Source: Phlegmacium glaucopus
Taxonomy: Eukaryota; Basidiomycota; Agaricomycetes; Agaricales; Cortinariaceae
NCBI GenBank assembly: GCA_015039465.1
Contig: MU130012.1
Coordinates: forward strand, 76,765-140,764
Direction: 5' to 3'
Length of the DNA: 64,000 nucleotides
Position numbers and translations under genes: made by a program. Below the pieces are notes generated by a model. That model saw only the letters and a list, made by a program, of their open reading frames with translations, made no database searches and was not told where the DNA came from. Each line of letters opens with the position of its first letter. Position 1 is the stretch's first letter. Shown here piece after piece: positions 1-10,589 of this stretch.

Positions 1-1
1 T

Positions 2-1654
2 ATTGATCTCTTGGCGAGACTCACACATATCTATGGATATGAGAATCGACAATTTACTGAGGATGAAGTGTATGACTATGGCCTTCATCTGATTGATCAT
101 ATTCTTCAGACTTGGGGAAAGCAGCTCAGAGATTTTGCAGATATGCCACAAGTTACTGGCAATTGGGGTGCAGTGGGTGGAAACAGACTTCTTAATGAGC
201 AGCTTGATTATAACATTGAAGAGATGACTGCCAGGATCACAGCCAATACTGCTCTGTTCAACAACAGACAGAGGGCAGTATATGATGCAGTGATGGAGTC
301 TGTTGGCAACAATAATAGCAAAATGTTCTTTTTGCACAGTGCAGGTGGTTGTGGAAAAACATTTGTCTGTAATACGATTGCTGCTGCTGTGCGTGCTCAA
401 GAAAAAATAGCTCTTTGTGTTGCATCATCAGGCATAGCATCACTTCTTCTTGAAGGTGGCAGAACTGCTCACTCCAGTTTCAAAATTCCTATTCAAATCA
501 ACAACACCTCATTCTGCAGTATTGGCCGGAATTCACATATGTTCCAAGTTATCCAGCAAACATCAATTATTACCCGGGATGAAGTGCCAATGCAACACAA
601 GCATGTGATTGATGCTGTGGATAGAACACTTCGGGATGTTCTTGGTATCGATGCTCCATTTGGTGGAATCACTGTTTTGTTTGGTGGTGACTTTAGACAA
701 ACACTTCCAGTGATCCCTCATGGCAGTAGACAGCAGGTTGTGGCAGCATCTATCAGACGAAGCCCACTTTGGCAGAATGTTGAAATTCATTACCTTCAAG
801 AGAATATGTGTCTCGAACAATCTCCAGAGATGCAGGAGTTTGCAAATTGGCTGCTAAATGTTGGTGGAGGTACTGGACTGGATGAGTCTGACACGATTGA
901 GATTCCACAGGGCATCATCTGCCCTGACTATTCGATTAACTCCTTGGTGGAAGAAGTTTATCCTGGAATTGAGGATGGTGAGAAATCAGACCAGTACTTC
1001 TTGGACAGATGCATTCTTGCTTGCAAAAATGATAGTGTTCAGGATTTGAATGAAGAGATATTGAATCGTTTCCCTGGAGAAGAACATGTGCTATTGAGTG
1101 CAGACTCTGTGGAGTTGTCGGATGAAGGGATGAATGAGTTGCAGCCATATTCACCAGAGTATCTGAATTTATTGGTCTCAAGTTCACTTCCACTTGCACA
1201 TCTTAAACTGAAAGTTGGATGTCCAGTTATGCTGCTTCGAAATTTGGATGCTTCAAAAGGACTTTGCAATGGGACAAGGTTAAGGGTACTGGAAATCAGA
1301 GGAAGAGTGCTAAAATGTAGAATCATGAGTGGAGATGAATGATTTGCTGGAAAAGTAGTGTTTATCCCACGGATTACATTGTCACCATCTGCAGAGGATT
1401 TGGCGATTCCACTTCGACGACGACAATTTCCAATTCGACTTGCATTTGCTATGACAGTGAACAAGAGTCAAGGGCAGTCATTGAAGCATGTAGGATTAGA
1501 TTTACGGTCTCCAGTTTTTTCACATGGGCAATTGTATGTAGGACTATCTAGATGTACATCAGGAAACCGATTAAAGGTACTACTAAAAGAAGAGTCAGGA
1601 GGAAGAACAGCGAATGTAGTATACAAAGAAATACTTACTGGATTGCAATTGTAA
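2..1654 (+). pseudogene. Helitron helicase (PIF1-like), 5'-truncated by window edge, one in-frame stop
   Basis: C-terminal part of the helicase of a rolling-circle transposon (Helitron), which unwinds DNA during transposition. Reading frame 2 is open from the left edge, so the Rep part would lie outside the window. Visible motifs in order: Walker A SAGGCGKT (about 345-370), a DExx-type Walker B in ITRDEVPMQ (about 570), FGGDFRQTLPVI (motif III, about 680), GCPVMLLRNLD (about 1220), and the terminal TVNKSQGQS and [12 protein letters not shown] motifs of PIF1/Helitron helicases (about 1455-1560). A TGA at 1340-1342 interrupts the frame between SGDE and [11 protein letters not shown]; both sides are in the same frame, so this is one nonsense codon with no frameshift. 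Everything else looks well kept, which suggests recent death or readthrough from an intact relative. The ORF ends TAA at 1652-1654. Confidence 0.9.
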
Positions 1655-2099
1655 TGATAAGATTTGTTGATTCTGTTTTTTGAGAGTGATATAAGAGTGT
1701 TCACTGTTAGGATCTAAGACTGAGTACACTGTTGTGATGCAGCCAGGGGTCCAGGGGGCGGAGCCTCCGGCAAGCCCTGAATCCGTGCTGGAGGTCAGCA
1801 AAGCGGAGCGGCACCGTGCCGAAGGCACGGGTTCATGGCTTGTATAATGGAATGTAACATATGGTATGGTTATGGCAGTTACCGGTATACCGAGCCTTTT
1901 TGGGCCTTTCCAATTCCACAGCTCAAATATTGTAGTGTCTCTGCGTATTTTACTCATTTTTATTTTCTGGAGAAATGATAGACTACTACTTGTCATTTAT
2001 ACATGCTTTCCTCTTTTTTAATGCTTCAACTTAGGCCTATCCCCTGAGCATTGTGCAAGCCTGGCTGATGGGGGTTTTGGAGGGTCAGGTAGGGTTCCT
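1655..2099 (+). mobile_element. Putative Helitron 3' noncoding tail with hairpin
   Basis: GC-rich noncoding DNA directly after the helicase. It carries short palindromic blocks, including GGGGGCGGAGCCTCC near 1755 and a clean hairpin CCGTGCC-GAA-GGCACGG at 1814-1830, of the kind found near Helitron 3' ends. I did not find a convincing CTRR terminus a few bases after the hairpin, so the exact element end is not set. No gene seen here. Confidence 0.4.
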
Positions 2100-2226
2100 T
2101 ATTTTTACCCCAGACAACAATGACAATGAATAACAACAATGGATAACAACAGTAACAATGAACAACAATTACTAACAACAACAACAATGAATAACAATGA
2201 TAACAACAACAAATGATAACAACAGC
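2100..2226. repeat. Degenerate (AAC/AAT)n microsatellite
   Basis: About 125 bp made almost only of AACAAC, AACAAT and GATAAC units on the plus strand. Simple-sequence repeat with scattered substitutions; not coding. Confidence 0.9.
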
Positions 2227-2370
2227 TATCATGAGGGTTTGTAGTTTGTTTTATTTATTTTTAATTTCACTTTACAAATTACCCCCAACAGATCCCCACT
2301 ACCACCATCCCTCTACCTCAACACACTAGGGTTACCCCTGACAATCACTAGTTGAGAGTAATATGGACCT

Positions 2371-2909
2371 TAGTGATGGAAAAGTTTGGTTCAGTTTGGG
2401 GTGTATTGCTGAACCATGAACCTGGTTTGAACCAGTTTGAACCTCTATGGCCTGGGAAATTTTTTGAAAGCCTTATTTTGACCTTAAAACTTTTGGAAAC
2501 AGTAACATCTATCTCATCTATATAATAAACATATAAGGAGTTCTTATTCAAGGTAGTATCTGTGCCACAAAGTCTCTTCTCCAGTGTAAGACATTGTGTG
2601 AACTTTGGATTGATGCTATTTGGCACATCAGAATTACTGTTTTTGGTCAAATCAAAGCCAGGCATGGCTGTAGATAGAGGTATACCAAATTTAGAATAAG
2701 ATTTTTGATTTTTTTTTTGTCAGTAGCTCAATTTTATCTATTTTTCTCTGGGACTTGGTCTTCTGAAATATTGTGGTTCAAACTGGTTCAAACCAGCATC
2801 TCAACAGCCAAACCCTGAACTGAACCTGTAGGTTTGGTTCAGCTATTTTACAGAACCATGAACTGAACTCTAGGTTCAGTTTGGGATGAACCAAAGTTTT
2901 CCATCACTA
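2371..2909. mobile_element. hAT-like MITE (539 bp)
   Basis: Starts TAGTGATGGAAAA and ends TTTTCCATCACTA, a terminal inverted repeat that matches the YARNG-type start of hAT elements. The sub-terminal regions on both sides are full of GGTTCA/TGAACC units in opposite orientation. Near-duplicated AATATGG occurs at 2360-2366 and 2910-2916, but at the left side three bases (CCT) separate it from the TIR, so the target duplication is imperfect. No transposase ORF inside; non-autonomous. Confidence 0.75.
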
Positions 2910-3489
2910 AATATGGTTGTGGTGGGTTGAAGATTACAAGCTTGAGTAGAACTTGTGATCATTGACAGGAAAGGCTGGGTATTGATAATCATATGTTAAA
3001 TGAGCAAGGGACTCAGTGTAATTGTATCTCAGGCTTGTACTGAAGCTATGGTTGTGGGATTTGTGGCCACTTATCCACAAGAGAAGCTTCCATTGTTCAG
3101 ATGCTTTTGTGGTAACTGATCAGTGTTTGAGTCTGACACTTGATTTAAAGTCTATGAGCTCATGGTCTTACATGAACCATCTATGTCCCCTCTCACTGCC
3201 CAATTAAGCTGGTTATTTGGGGTCTTGGGCAGAAGCCAGCTTTCCTTGAGCCCAACAAGTGGCAAGCCCATACTAGTAGGACATCTTGAACTCATTGACA
3301 TGTACCATTCATTTACTTAAACTCTGGTTCAGAAAAAGTGGCTGAGTGTGACATTTGTCAGCATATTTCCTTACTTGGGTAAAAACAGAGATTATACAAG
3401 ATCGCGCCATTCCTTGCAGTCTATGTATAAAGTAATATTTTTACATGTATTTGAGCAAATATGTACAGTCATTGTTGGTTTAGTAATGA
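2910..3489. other. No gene seen
   Basis: About 580 bp of AT-rich DNA between the MITE and the composite repeat. Only short open frames without recognisable motifs; nothing further supported. Confidence 0.6.
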
Positions 3490-4680
3490 AATGTGCTATT
3501 GTGCACCAATATTGATTGGTAGCATGGGTAAAAAGCTCAAAAGTTGCCATCATGAAAATTGTTAAGGGATGTAGCCTAGTGCAATGGTCAAACCATGACA
3601 CTTGCTAACTTAGAGAGAAGGATGTTGCTGGGAACCAAGTTTATATCAAGGTGTCATTCTAGGACGACACCTGCTACATTATATACATTTACATAGATGG
3701 ACCCAGGTAACTACCCTAGGCCCAGGTAACAACATGACATGAGAAAATAGAAGTAGGGCCCACACATTCCTAAGAATGTGTGTGATAAGTATCTACTCAG
3801 TCACACAATGTGTACAGTACTAAGTAAGGGATGGTGAGTGGTAATCTCATTAGTCCATGTGTGATATGGTATACAACTAAGAGAGGGTGGGATGGAGTAT
3901 GTAGTGAATAGGTATAGGTGTATGTAGTGTCCTCTTACAAAAATAAAGTGGACTTGGAAATCACTTGCCTGTTTTGGAAGTAGCCCTGAATTGCATCCCT
4001 GGTCAATACAATGATTCATTCAATGTTATCATCCTCATCACTCATCCTATTCTCAATGTCTTTCACTATGATCTCTATCATTTACACTATCAACATGATC
4101 CTAAACATTTACTATCCTTTTATTCCTTGGCCAGCAATACAACAAAACCATCAATCTACTATTTGCATTGGTCATTGGCTTGAATTCAAAGATATTTATG
4201 CCCCATAATTTCAAGAATGGCCTGTCTATGGACACAACAGCTATATTTCACTATGTAAAAGGCTTTGTCATTGTTGTTGTGGCTATGGACCCACATGCCT
4301 TCCCCTCAGCTATCTACCTTGCCATAACTCACTCCTGGATCTCACTCATCCCCCTATCCTCACTTATCTACCATTTATCTTATCATTCACTGCCAGAACC
4401 AACATTCACGTGGTACCTAGATCCTTCCCACCCTCTTTATCACACTTTAGGAAGTGCAGGATGATCATGACTAGGCAGGAGTTGCAGATGAATCAGCTGC
4501 AGAGGATTATTCTCGCAGTATGTCAAGTGTTATCAAGCTGTGTGACATGGGATCATGGGCAAGTGGTATTTTCTCAGGAACAGGGCTGCACCTTTCAAGT
4601 GTTGACTCAGGACCTTTCACATTTTGACATGACCACACAGCTATAGAGTTAATATATTTTTGCTATTGGACTGTGCACAC
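3490..4680 (+). repeat. Composite repeat A, copy 1 (inverted partner at 10,590-11,295)
   Basis: The stretches 3,490-3,558 and about 3,940-4,680 match the reverse complement of 10,590-11,295 nearly end to end, with many single-base differences. The copy here is interrupted at about 3,560-3,940 by an unrelated 380-bp piece (see separate entry). Short open frames in this repeat (4,168-4,464 and the partner 10,773-11,294 on the minus strand) translate to similar peptides, but stops fall at different places elsewhere and no protein motif is visible, so I treat it as noncoding transposon DNA. Its right end abuts the Harbinger insertion. Confidence 0.75.
3600..3940. repeat. Dispersed repeat C, copy 1 (diverged inverted partner at 16,745-17,030)
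   Basis: This segment interrupts repeat A and resembles the reverse complement of 16,745-17,030: shared blocks include ACGACACCTGCTAC, GATCTACTCA-type and GTACAGTACTAAG words in the same order, ending near TATGTAGTGTCCTCT. Identity is clearly lower than for repeats A and B. Probably a small non-autonomous element inserted into repeat A; I could not define its ends. Confidence 0.5.
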
Positions 4681-4696
4681 TTGTAAGGGTGACTAA

Positions 4697-4771
4697 GAGT
4701 CTGTTCGGTATCCATATTCGGTTTGAATATGAATAATGAATATGAGTTTGATGGCATCCGGCTGGTTCCAG
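4697..4771. repeat. Harbinger 1 left TIR
   Basis: 75 bp, identical to the reverse complement of 7470-7544. Begins GAGTCTGTTCGGTATCC, flanked on the left by TAA. Confidence 0.95.
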
Positions 4772-4844
4772 TGATTGCCAAATTGAGCAGGACTGTCACG
4801 CATGCCTTATCAGTAAATCTCTCAGGATCTTATCGGTGCATGTT

Positions 4845-6169
4845 ATGCCCCCTCCTCCTCGAGAAACTTGACAGCGGCAGTTATTACTAGCCGCTGCATA
4901 TGTAATAAATGTTATTGGTATTGCTACTACCCTCTATACATCCCCGCTTTACTGGAAACAAGACTACCACACCTCAAAACTATCTGGTGCAGAATGGGTT
5001 GAAGAACTGATCTATGGTCATCCAGATTGTATTTGGACAGAGCTTGGGATGAGTGTACACATTTTCCTGGCTCTAGTTGAAGAACTCCGTTCCATCTGCT
5101 ACCTTGAAGACAGCAAGCATGTCTCTCTCAAGGAGCAGGTTGCCATCTTTCTCTACATCTGTGTAACTGGCCTTTCAATTTGGCACGTTGGTGAGCGCTT
5201 TCAGCGTTCAAATGAAACAATTTCAATGTGAATATTTTCTGATCAACAAGACATTTGAGCTGAGCAATGTGATAGATACTTTTGCAGAATTCTTGATGTG
5301 CTTTCGTCAGGACCTTTCTACAAAAAATATGTCCAGCTTCCAAGTGTGCATGACCCCATACCTGATTATCTCAAGAATGCGAAATTCAGTCCATGGTTCG
5401 ACAATGCAATTGGAGCAATGGATGGGATGCATATCAATTGCTGTCCATCTGCAGAGGAACAGCATGCAGCAAGGAATAGTAAAGGCACAGTTTCCCAAAA
5501 TTGCCTCGCTTGTGTTTCATTCACAATGAAGTTTGTCTACTTTGTTAGTGGATGGGAAGGGTCAGCTGCCGATGCCACTATGTATGCCCACTCCTGTCTC
5601 AGCAATCTCACAATTCCCCCAGGAAAATCCTATCTTGCAGATGCAGGATTTGGTATCTGTGATTCCCTATTGGTCCTATACTGTGGTGTTCGCTACCATC
5701 TTGCTGAGTGGGGACGTGCTAATACTAGGTATTCAATTTATTGAGAATTTTTTAATAATGTACTGAGTACAAAATATATAGGCCCAAGAATCGTGAGGAG
5801 CTCTTCAACCTGCGTCATGCTTCAGCTCGAAATATTGTTGAACACATTTTTGGTGTAATAAAAAAACGATGGGGAATCCTTACTCGTCCACCACAGTTTC
5901 CAATGACAATTCAAGCAAAGGTTCCTCCTGCCCTTGCTGCGTCTCACAACTTTATCATGGACCATGATCCTGGGGATATTGACAGATACCTTGAAGACAA
6001 TGAAAATGACTTTGATCCAAATCCTGGTCAGCCTATTGAGAATGAATTTGGGACATTGGCAAATTCTGCAGTCACTCGTGCAGAGAAGGATAGGTCAACA
6101 GTAGAGAGGGATCGTATTTCACAAGAAATGTGGGAGGATTATGAGCAGGTAGTATGGATGAGGGAATGA
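4845..6169 (+). pseudogene. Harbinger 1 DDE transposase, two introns, in-frame TGA near the start
   Basis: Cut-and-paste transposase of the DDE_Tnp_4/Harbinger family. Exons: 4845-5227, 5276-5728 and 5782-6169, with introns 5228-5275 (48 bp) and 5729-5781 (53 bp), both GT-AG and frame-preserving. Catalytic acid 1 lies in GAMDGMHI, acid 2 in GSAADATMY, acid 3 in the helix ARNIVEHIFGVIKKRWG after intron 2. Upstream of the ATG at 5049 the same frame stays open, with conserved-looking sequence (LYTSPLYWKQDYHTS, GAEWVEEL), back to an ATG at 4845 (MPPPP). A TGA at 4869-4871 breaks that stretch at codon 9. The protein is therefore either truncated at the N-terminus, starting at 5049, or dead. It pairs with the minus-strand accessory gene. 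Confidence 0.85.
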
Positions 6170-6290
6170 AGGAATTTCAAGGAAAATTGTAATGAATGTA
6201 GTGTATATGAAAGAATGAATTATTGAATGGAGCTATAGATGGTGAAAGAGAAGTATGACATTGGAAAGAGGGGTAGTGTTACCACAAATA

Positions 6291-7297
6291 TTAAAATACC
6301 ATGACGCCAAGTTGCTCCAGTTGGATACGGACCCACTCCTTGCAAACATCAGTTTCAGTCAAGGCAGTGTATATATCAGCCGCGGTACGATCATTCCTGA
6401 GGAAGTCTATGAATGCTACCTGCTGACCTAGGGTGAGCCAGTCTGCCTCAAGGCGGATGACAGCAGAGACAGCATTTGTGCGGCGGACAGGCGATGGCTG
6501 CATGACAGGAGCCGGTGGTGCAAGTGCAGCTGAGATATCATTGCCAAAGCCTACAAGTGATGCAGACATGCTCTGCAGGGCAGTGGTGCCATGTGATGCT
6601 CAAATGCGCTTGGGAGCAGGTTGGGAAGGGGTTGCTGGCTCTGTGGCGGCTGAGGCTATCAATACTACTTTTAGATGAAGAGTTTTAAAAGGAAGGGTTA
6701 ACAAATGACATACCTCTTCGTTGTCTGAATTGTCAAGATCTTGGGAGTCGGATGATGAAGCTGGAGGGGGAGTGGGCTCAGGAGAGGACAAGCGGTCGCT
6801 GTCATCAATTGGGGTGGGAGCTCCAGCGATTGGATAGAAGACATGGGCACCGGCAGGAGTGAAGGGCATGATTGAAGCGACCTTGCTTCCACCCCTTGTT
6901 CCTAAACGGCTTTGCCTCAGGATGCTTCTTGACATAGTCATCCCAAGATGAGGCAGAATTGGCAGTGATGCTGGCACCAGTGTCGTCATCCCATACCCAG
7001 CCAGAGACTAATTGGATCGCCCGAATGATGCGGTAAATCTTCCAGAACTACATCCATTCAAATGAGGATCAGAAAAAAGAAAGAAAACAGTGGTAAACCT
7101 ACTGAGATCCACTTGGTGTGAGTACTTTTGACAGTTTTAACGAGGCCACGCTCATGAAGAGGGGCAATTTGGCTGACAGCCCACTGGAAGGTGGTTGTTT
7201 TGAAGTTCCCGCCATCCCCAGCTTCTGCTTTGTTGTCCTCGAGAAAGTTGACTAAAGCAGTCTCTTCAGCAGCGGTCCAAACAGCTCCAGCGGGCAT
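6291..7297 (-). pseudogene. Harbinger 1 accessory protein (Myb/SANT-like), frameshift and stop
   Basis: Second gene of the Harbinger element; in this family the Myb/SANT-like protein binds the transposon ends and brings the transposase to the nucleus. Start at 7297 (MPAGAVWTAAEETALV, the first SANT-like helix). Intron 7048-7102 is followed by FWKIYRIIRAIQ and the conserved run WDDYVKKHPEAKPFRNKGW. About 6890 the frame must shift by one base to continue into KVASIMPFTPAGAHVF. A further TGA lies at 6600-6602, just before a C-terminal block typical of the family (LEADWLTLGQQVAFIDFLRN ... VRIQLEQLG). A GTATGT donor near 6712 suggests another intron whose acceptor does not restore the frame. At least two lesions, so a pseudogene unless sequencing errors are involved. 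Confidence 0.75.
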
Positions 7298-7469
7298 TGT
7301 GGATAGAAGTGAGTGAGGGGTTGGTGGGGTGTTAAAGATCAATATGACGAGCATATTTTGAGGTTATAATGTAGAGACCACGGTGCAAAAATGCGTAAAC
7401 GGTGCATACAAGGCGTGCGGATGTATCTAATCAGGTGTGACAATCTGTGACGCGATTTTATTCAGAGCG

Positions 7470-7544
7470 CTGGAACCAGCCGGATGCCATCAAACTCATA
7501 TTCATTATTCATATTCAAACCGAATATGGATACCGAACAGACTC
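7470..7544. repeat. Harbinger 1 right TIR
   Basis: 75 bp, exact inverted copy of 4697-4771, followed by TAA at 7545-7547. Confidence 0.95.
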
Positions 7545-7547
7545 TAA

Positions 7548-8140
7548 ATGTTGGTTGGTCCAGATCAGGATTGGGAGTTTATCCAAAATTTGGGAGTTTG
7601 GTCAGGGCCAAACATAACCAATAATTGGGTCAAATCCAGGCATACTAGCAGAAGATCCAAAGTTAATAAAATTATAAGTATTGACTACAAATAACTCACC
7701 TAGCAGGAGATCCAAGGAGGAAAGGATGGGGATCTCTGCTAGGATGGGAAAGTATTTAAATATGAATATGGACATAATGGACATATGAAAATAAATAAAT
7801 AATGGTGTGATAATAAAATAATTAAAATGTCATATGAGAATAAATAAAATAACAAGTCAAAGTTCCATTTGGGTTTGGGTCTGAATGAAAGTTGGAAGTA
7901 AAGAGAGTCAGGACCAGGCCTGAATGAAGGTTGGGAGAGGAGATGTTAAGGTTGACAGTGGGGTGGGATGTACAGGTTGCCAACTGGTTGGTCCACTTGC
8001 TGATTCAGTTGAGCCAACAGCCAGTTGAGATATTTTTCCTGAGCCGATATAGGAGACTTGAGTCCTCACACTCAATCAGTTCTGGATGGGTGTTGGTCAA
8101 GAAGTAAATCCTGATCAGGTGGTGTAGGTAGAACAGAGTG
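7548..8140. other. Unassigned repeat-derived DNA
   Basis: About 590 bp between Harbinger 1 and repeat B. Contains the words CTAGCAGGAGATCC and GATCTCTGCTAGGA in opposite orientation near 7710-7745. No open frame with recognisable motifs. It is missing from the second locus, where repeats A and B are directly adjacent. Confidence 0.5.
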
Positions 8141-8144
8141 TCCC

Positions 8145-8635
8145 CTTACAACACTGCCTTTTCTTCTTTTCTCTCACACTTTGACATCTTACTTCCATTG
8201 TTCTTTTCTTCTCACAGCTGCTGTCTCTTCATCTTTCTTCCTTTTGACAGTGCATATTTCTTTCTTTTTATTGTTCTACATAGCCTTATCCTTAGGGTAT
8301 AAATACTGCTCTTTTGTACCAGGATAGGTAGTTCACCTCAATTCAGTTCTTAGTCCTTAACTATCATCATCTCAGTGGAATTCCAGTGAATCCCTCCCTC
8401 AAGTTCACTTTTTCAGCCTTTCATCTGTTACTGTCCCCTACTGTCAATTGGTATAGTCTTACTGAAGATGCTCTCTTATTCATCCTCATCCTCATCCTCT
8501 ACTCTCACCTCAGTCACCTTTCAAGTGTGTTATAAGTCAAGGTTATACCTTCCCTAAGTGGACAGCAGGGAGGTTTTTGACTTAAAGACTGGCCCATTGC
8601 TCTCTGGTTGGTGTTTATAGTAACACAAACAATGA
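8145..8635 (+). repeat. LTR-like repeat B, copy 1, with TATA box
   Basis: Matches the reverse complement of 10,103-10,580 over nearly its full length. Carries a well-formed core promoter, GGGTATAAATACTGCTC at about 8297, followed after about 15 bp by TACCAGGATAGGTAGTTC, as in LTR retrotransposon U3/R regions. TG...CA borders could not be fixed. Best read as a solo LTR or LTR-like element; no internal coding sequence accompanies it. Confidence 0.6.
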
Positions 8636-9102
8636 TTTATAGTGCTCTCAACAGGCTGTCCAGATAACCTGCCAAAATGCTAAGGGAGTGGCTGTGTTGG
8701 ACCCCTGAGCCTCAATATCAACAGTTTCCAGGTTGGCTGAATAGCTATGTCTTCCCACTAGTAGGCCAATCTTGCCACACACTCATTCTACATCTGTTCT
8801 TTCTCCTTCTCCTCTTGTTGCAAGTATCTTCTAAGCTCTTCCATCCATATCAAATTGTCACACACCAGCATGATGAGCTTGTCTCACATGGTAGCATTGG
8901 TATACTCTGCATCCTCATCAACCTTTGAGAACCAGGAGACTGTGGGACAACTTGACAGAAAATTGCTCACTAGGTGCCATCAAAGTTGAGCTGCAGATTT
9001 GCAGTTTCTGCAGTTTCCAGCTGCAGCTGTAGATGTGACTTTACATAATATTCTCATGTGCATGTGCTATAAATTGTTGTTTGTGTTGTTATATAACACT
9101 AA

Positions 9103-9180
9103 CATCAGGAAAAACACTTTTGCCCTAAGACAGTCTAAGGACACTCTAAAATACTCTTAGACACCCCCAGAGCTCTTAGA
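9103..9180. repeat. Solo arm of MITE D (same TIR as 9931-10098)
   Basis: CATCAGGAAAAACACTTTTGCCCTAAGA is nearly the same as the left end of the 168-bp MITE at 9931. It could be the left end of a longer element running to 10098 or a broken copy. Confidence 0.55.
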
Positions 9181-9930
9181 GCCTTAGAGCTCCAAGAGTG
9201 CTCTAAGAAGGTACTATTCCAATGTCTTTTTTTTGAAAACTCAGAGGGTGTCCTAGGTATGTCCTGGGTATGTCCTGGGGCAACCTAAGAGTGTCCTGAG
9301 GCAACCTGAGAGCATCCCTGAGGCAGCCTTAGTCCCTTTATATCTGATGCTAGAACCAGATATTTGAATAGTCTCACACAACAGAATAATAATAATATAA
9401 TAAAATAATATTCAATTATTTTAAACATCATATATACTAGTAATAAAATAATAATAAAATAGTGATACAAAGTTATATACTAGTACTATAATACTGGGGG
9501 AAGTAGGAAATAAGAAAACAAAATTGTGGGTGGTTTATATATCTTTTGGATGGCGCACAGACCATTGGTCACATGATCAAAAATAAGCATGATTTCGAGC
9601 ATATGGTGCTGGGTCAGGGTAGATTACATAAAATTCCAAAAAAGGAAATTTTTAAAGGTGGTAGAGAATTGTTTTAGGACCCTGAATATGTTTAAATTAT
9701 ATTAATAGCAGCTCTCCTTATTGAGAAAATTGCAAAATACTTTTCTGGACATGGCGGTTGAATATTGTCTAGCAAAATTCATAAATTCTAAGGGACTCCC
9801 AGGGCCTCTTGATGTGATTTAATCCAGATGGTCAATACACCAGGATACACTAAAGGTGTCCTGAGCAAATGTATGACACTCAAATTTTTATCTATGCTGT
9901 CCTAGGTTGTCCTGAGGTGTCCTTGGATAG

Positions 9931-10098
9931 CATCAGGAAAAACACTTTAGCTCTAAGACACTCTAGCTACTCTGGGAGTCTCTCAGACCAACCTCAAAAA
10001 AATAAATATGTTTCAAATGCATTTTTTTAGTGATTTGTACACTTAAATTTTTGAGGTCGCTCTGAGAGACTCTTAGAGCCAAAGTGTTTTTCCTGATG
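9931..10098. mobile_element. MITE D, 168 bp
   Basis: Left end CATCAGGAAAAACACTTTAG, right end AAAGTGTTTTTCCTGATG, with the inverted similarity continuing inward (CTCTAAGA / TCTTAGAG). No coding capacity. Class unknown; no clear target duplication. Confidence 0.7.
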
Positions 10099-10102
10099 AA
10101 CC

Positions 10103-10580
10103 AGAGGGTAGTGGACCAGTCTTTAGGTCAAGAGACTCCCTGTTATTCGTTTAGGGAAGGCTTAGCCTTAGACTTGTAACACACAGAGGTAGGGGGAAAG
10201 AATAGAGAAGAGAAGGATGAGGATGAATGAGAAAGAGTCTTCAGTAAGACTATAGCAGTTGACAGTAGGTTGACAGTAAAGGACTGAAAAAGCGAACTTA
10301 GAGGGAGGAATTCACTGGAATTCCACTGAGAAGATGACTGTTGGGGAGTAAGAATGAATTGATATGAACTGAGGGGAACTACCTATCCTGGTACAAAAGA
10401 GCAGTATTTATACCCTAAGGATGAGGCTATGTAGAACAATAAAAGAAAGAAGTACACGCTGTCAAAGCAAGAAAGATAAAGAGAGGACAGCTGCTAGAAG
10501 AAAAGAACAATGGAATAGAAGAAGGAACAATAAAAAAATATCTGTAAAGTGTCAAAGTGCGAGAGAAAAGAAGAGAAGGC
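10103..10580 (-). repeat. LTR-like repeat B, copy 2 (inverted)
   Basis: Reverse complement aligns with 8145-8635, including the TATA block (GAGCAGTATTTATACCC on the plus strand near 10400). It directly abuts MITE D on the left and repeat A copy 2 on the right. Confidence 0.65.
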
Positions 10581-10589
10581 AGTGTACAT

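Larger units (their letters stand above)
4697..7544 (+). mobile_element. PIF/Harbinger DNA transposon 1, 2,848 bp, perfect 75-bp TIRs, TAA target duplication
   Basis: The first 75 bp (4697-4771, starting GAGTCTGTTCGG) are identical to the reverse complement of the last 75 bp (7470-7544). TAA flanks both ends (4694-4696 and 7545-7547), the classic 3-bp target duplication of PIF/Harbinger elements. Inside are the two genes usual for the family: a DDE transposase on the plus strand and a Myb/SANT-like accessory gene on the minus strand, arranged tail to tail. Perfect TIRs point to a recent insertion, yet both genes carry lesions, so this copy was probably moved in trans. It landed at the right end of repeat A. 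Confidence 0.95.

Noticed and set aside
1814..1830. Helitron 3' terminus at the hairpin
   Set aside because: The hairpin is clear, but the CTRR end expected about ten bases downstream is not there, so the terminus was not called.
2100..2226. Regularly spaced repeats suggestive of a CRISPR array
   Set aside because: Simple AAC/AAT microsatellite without spacers, in a eukaryotic genome.
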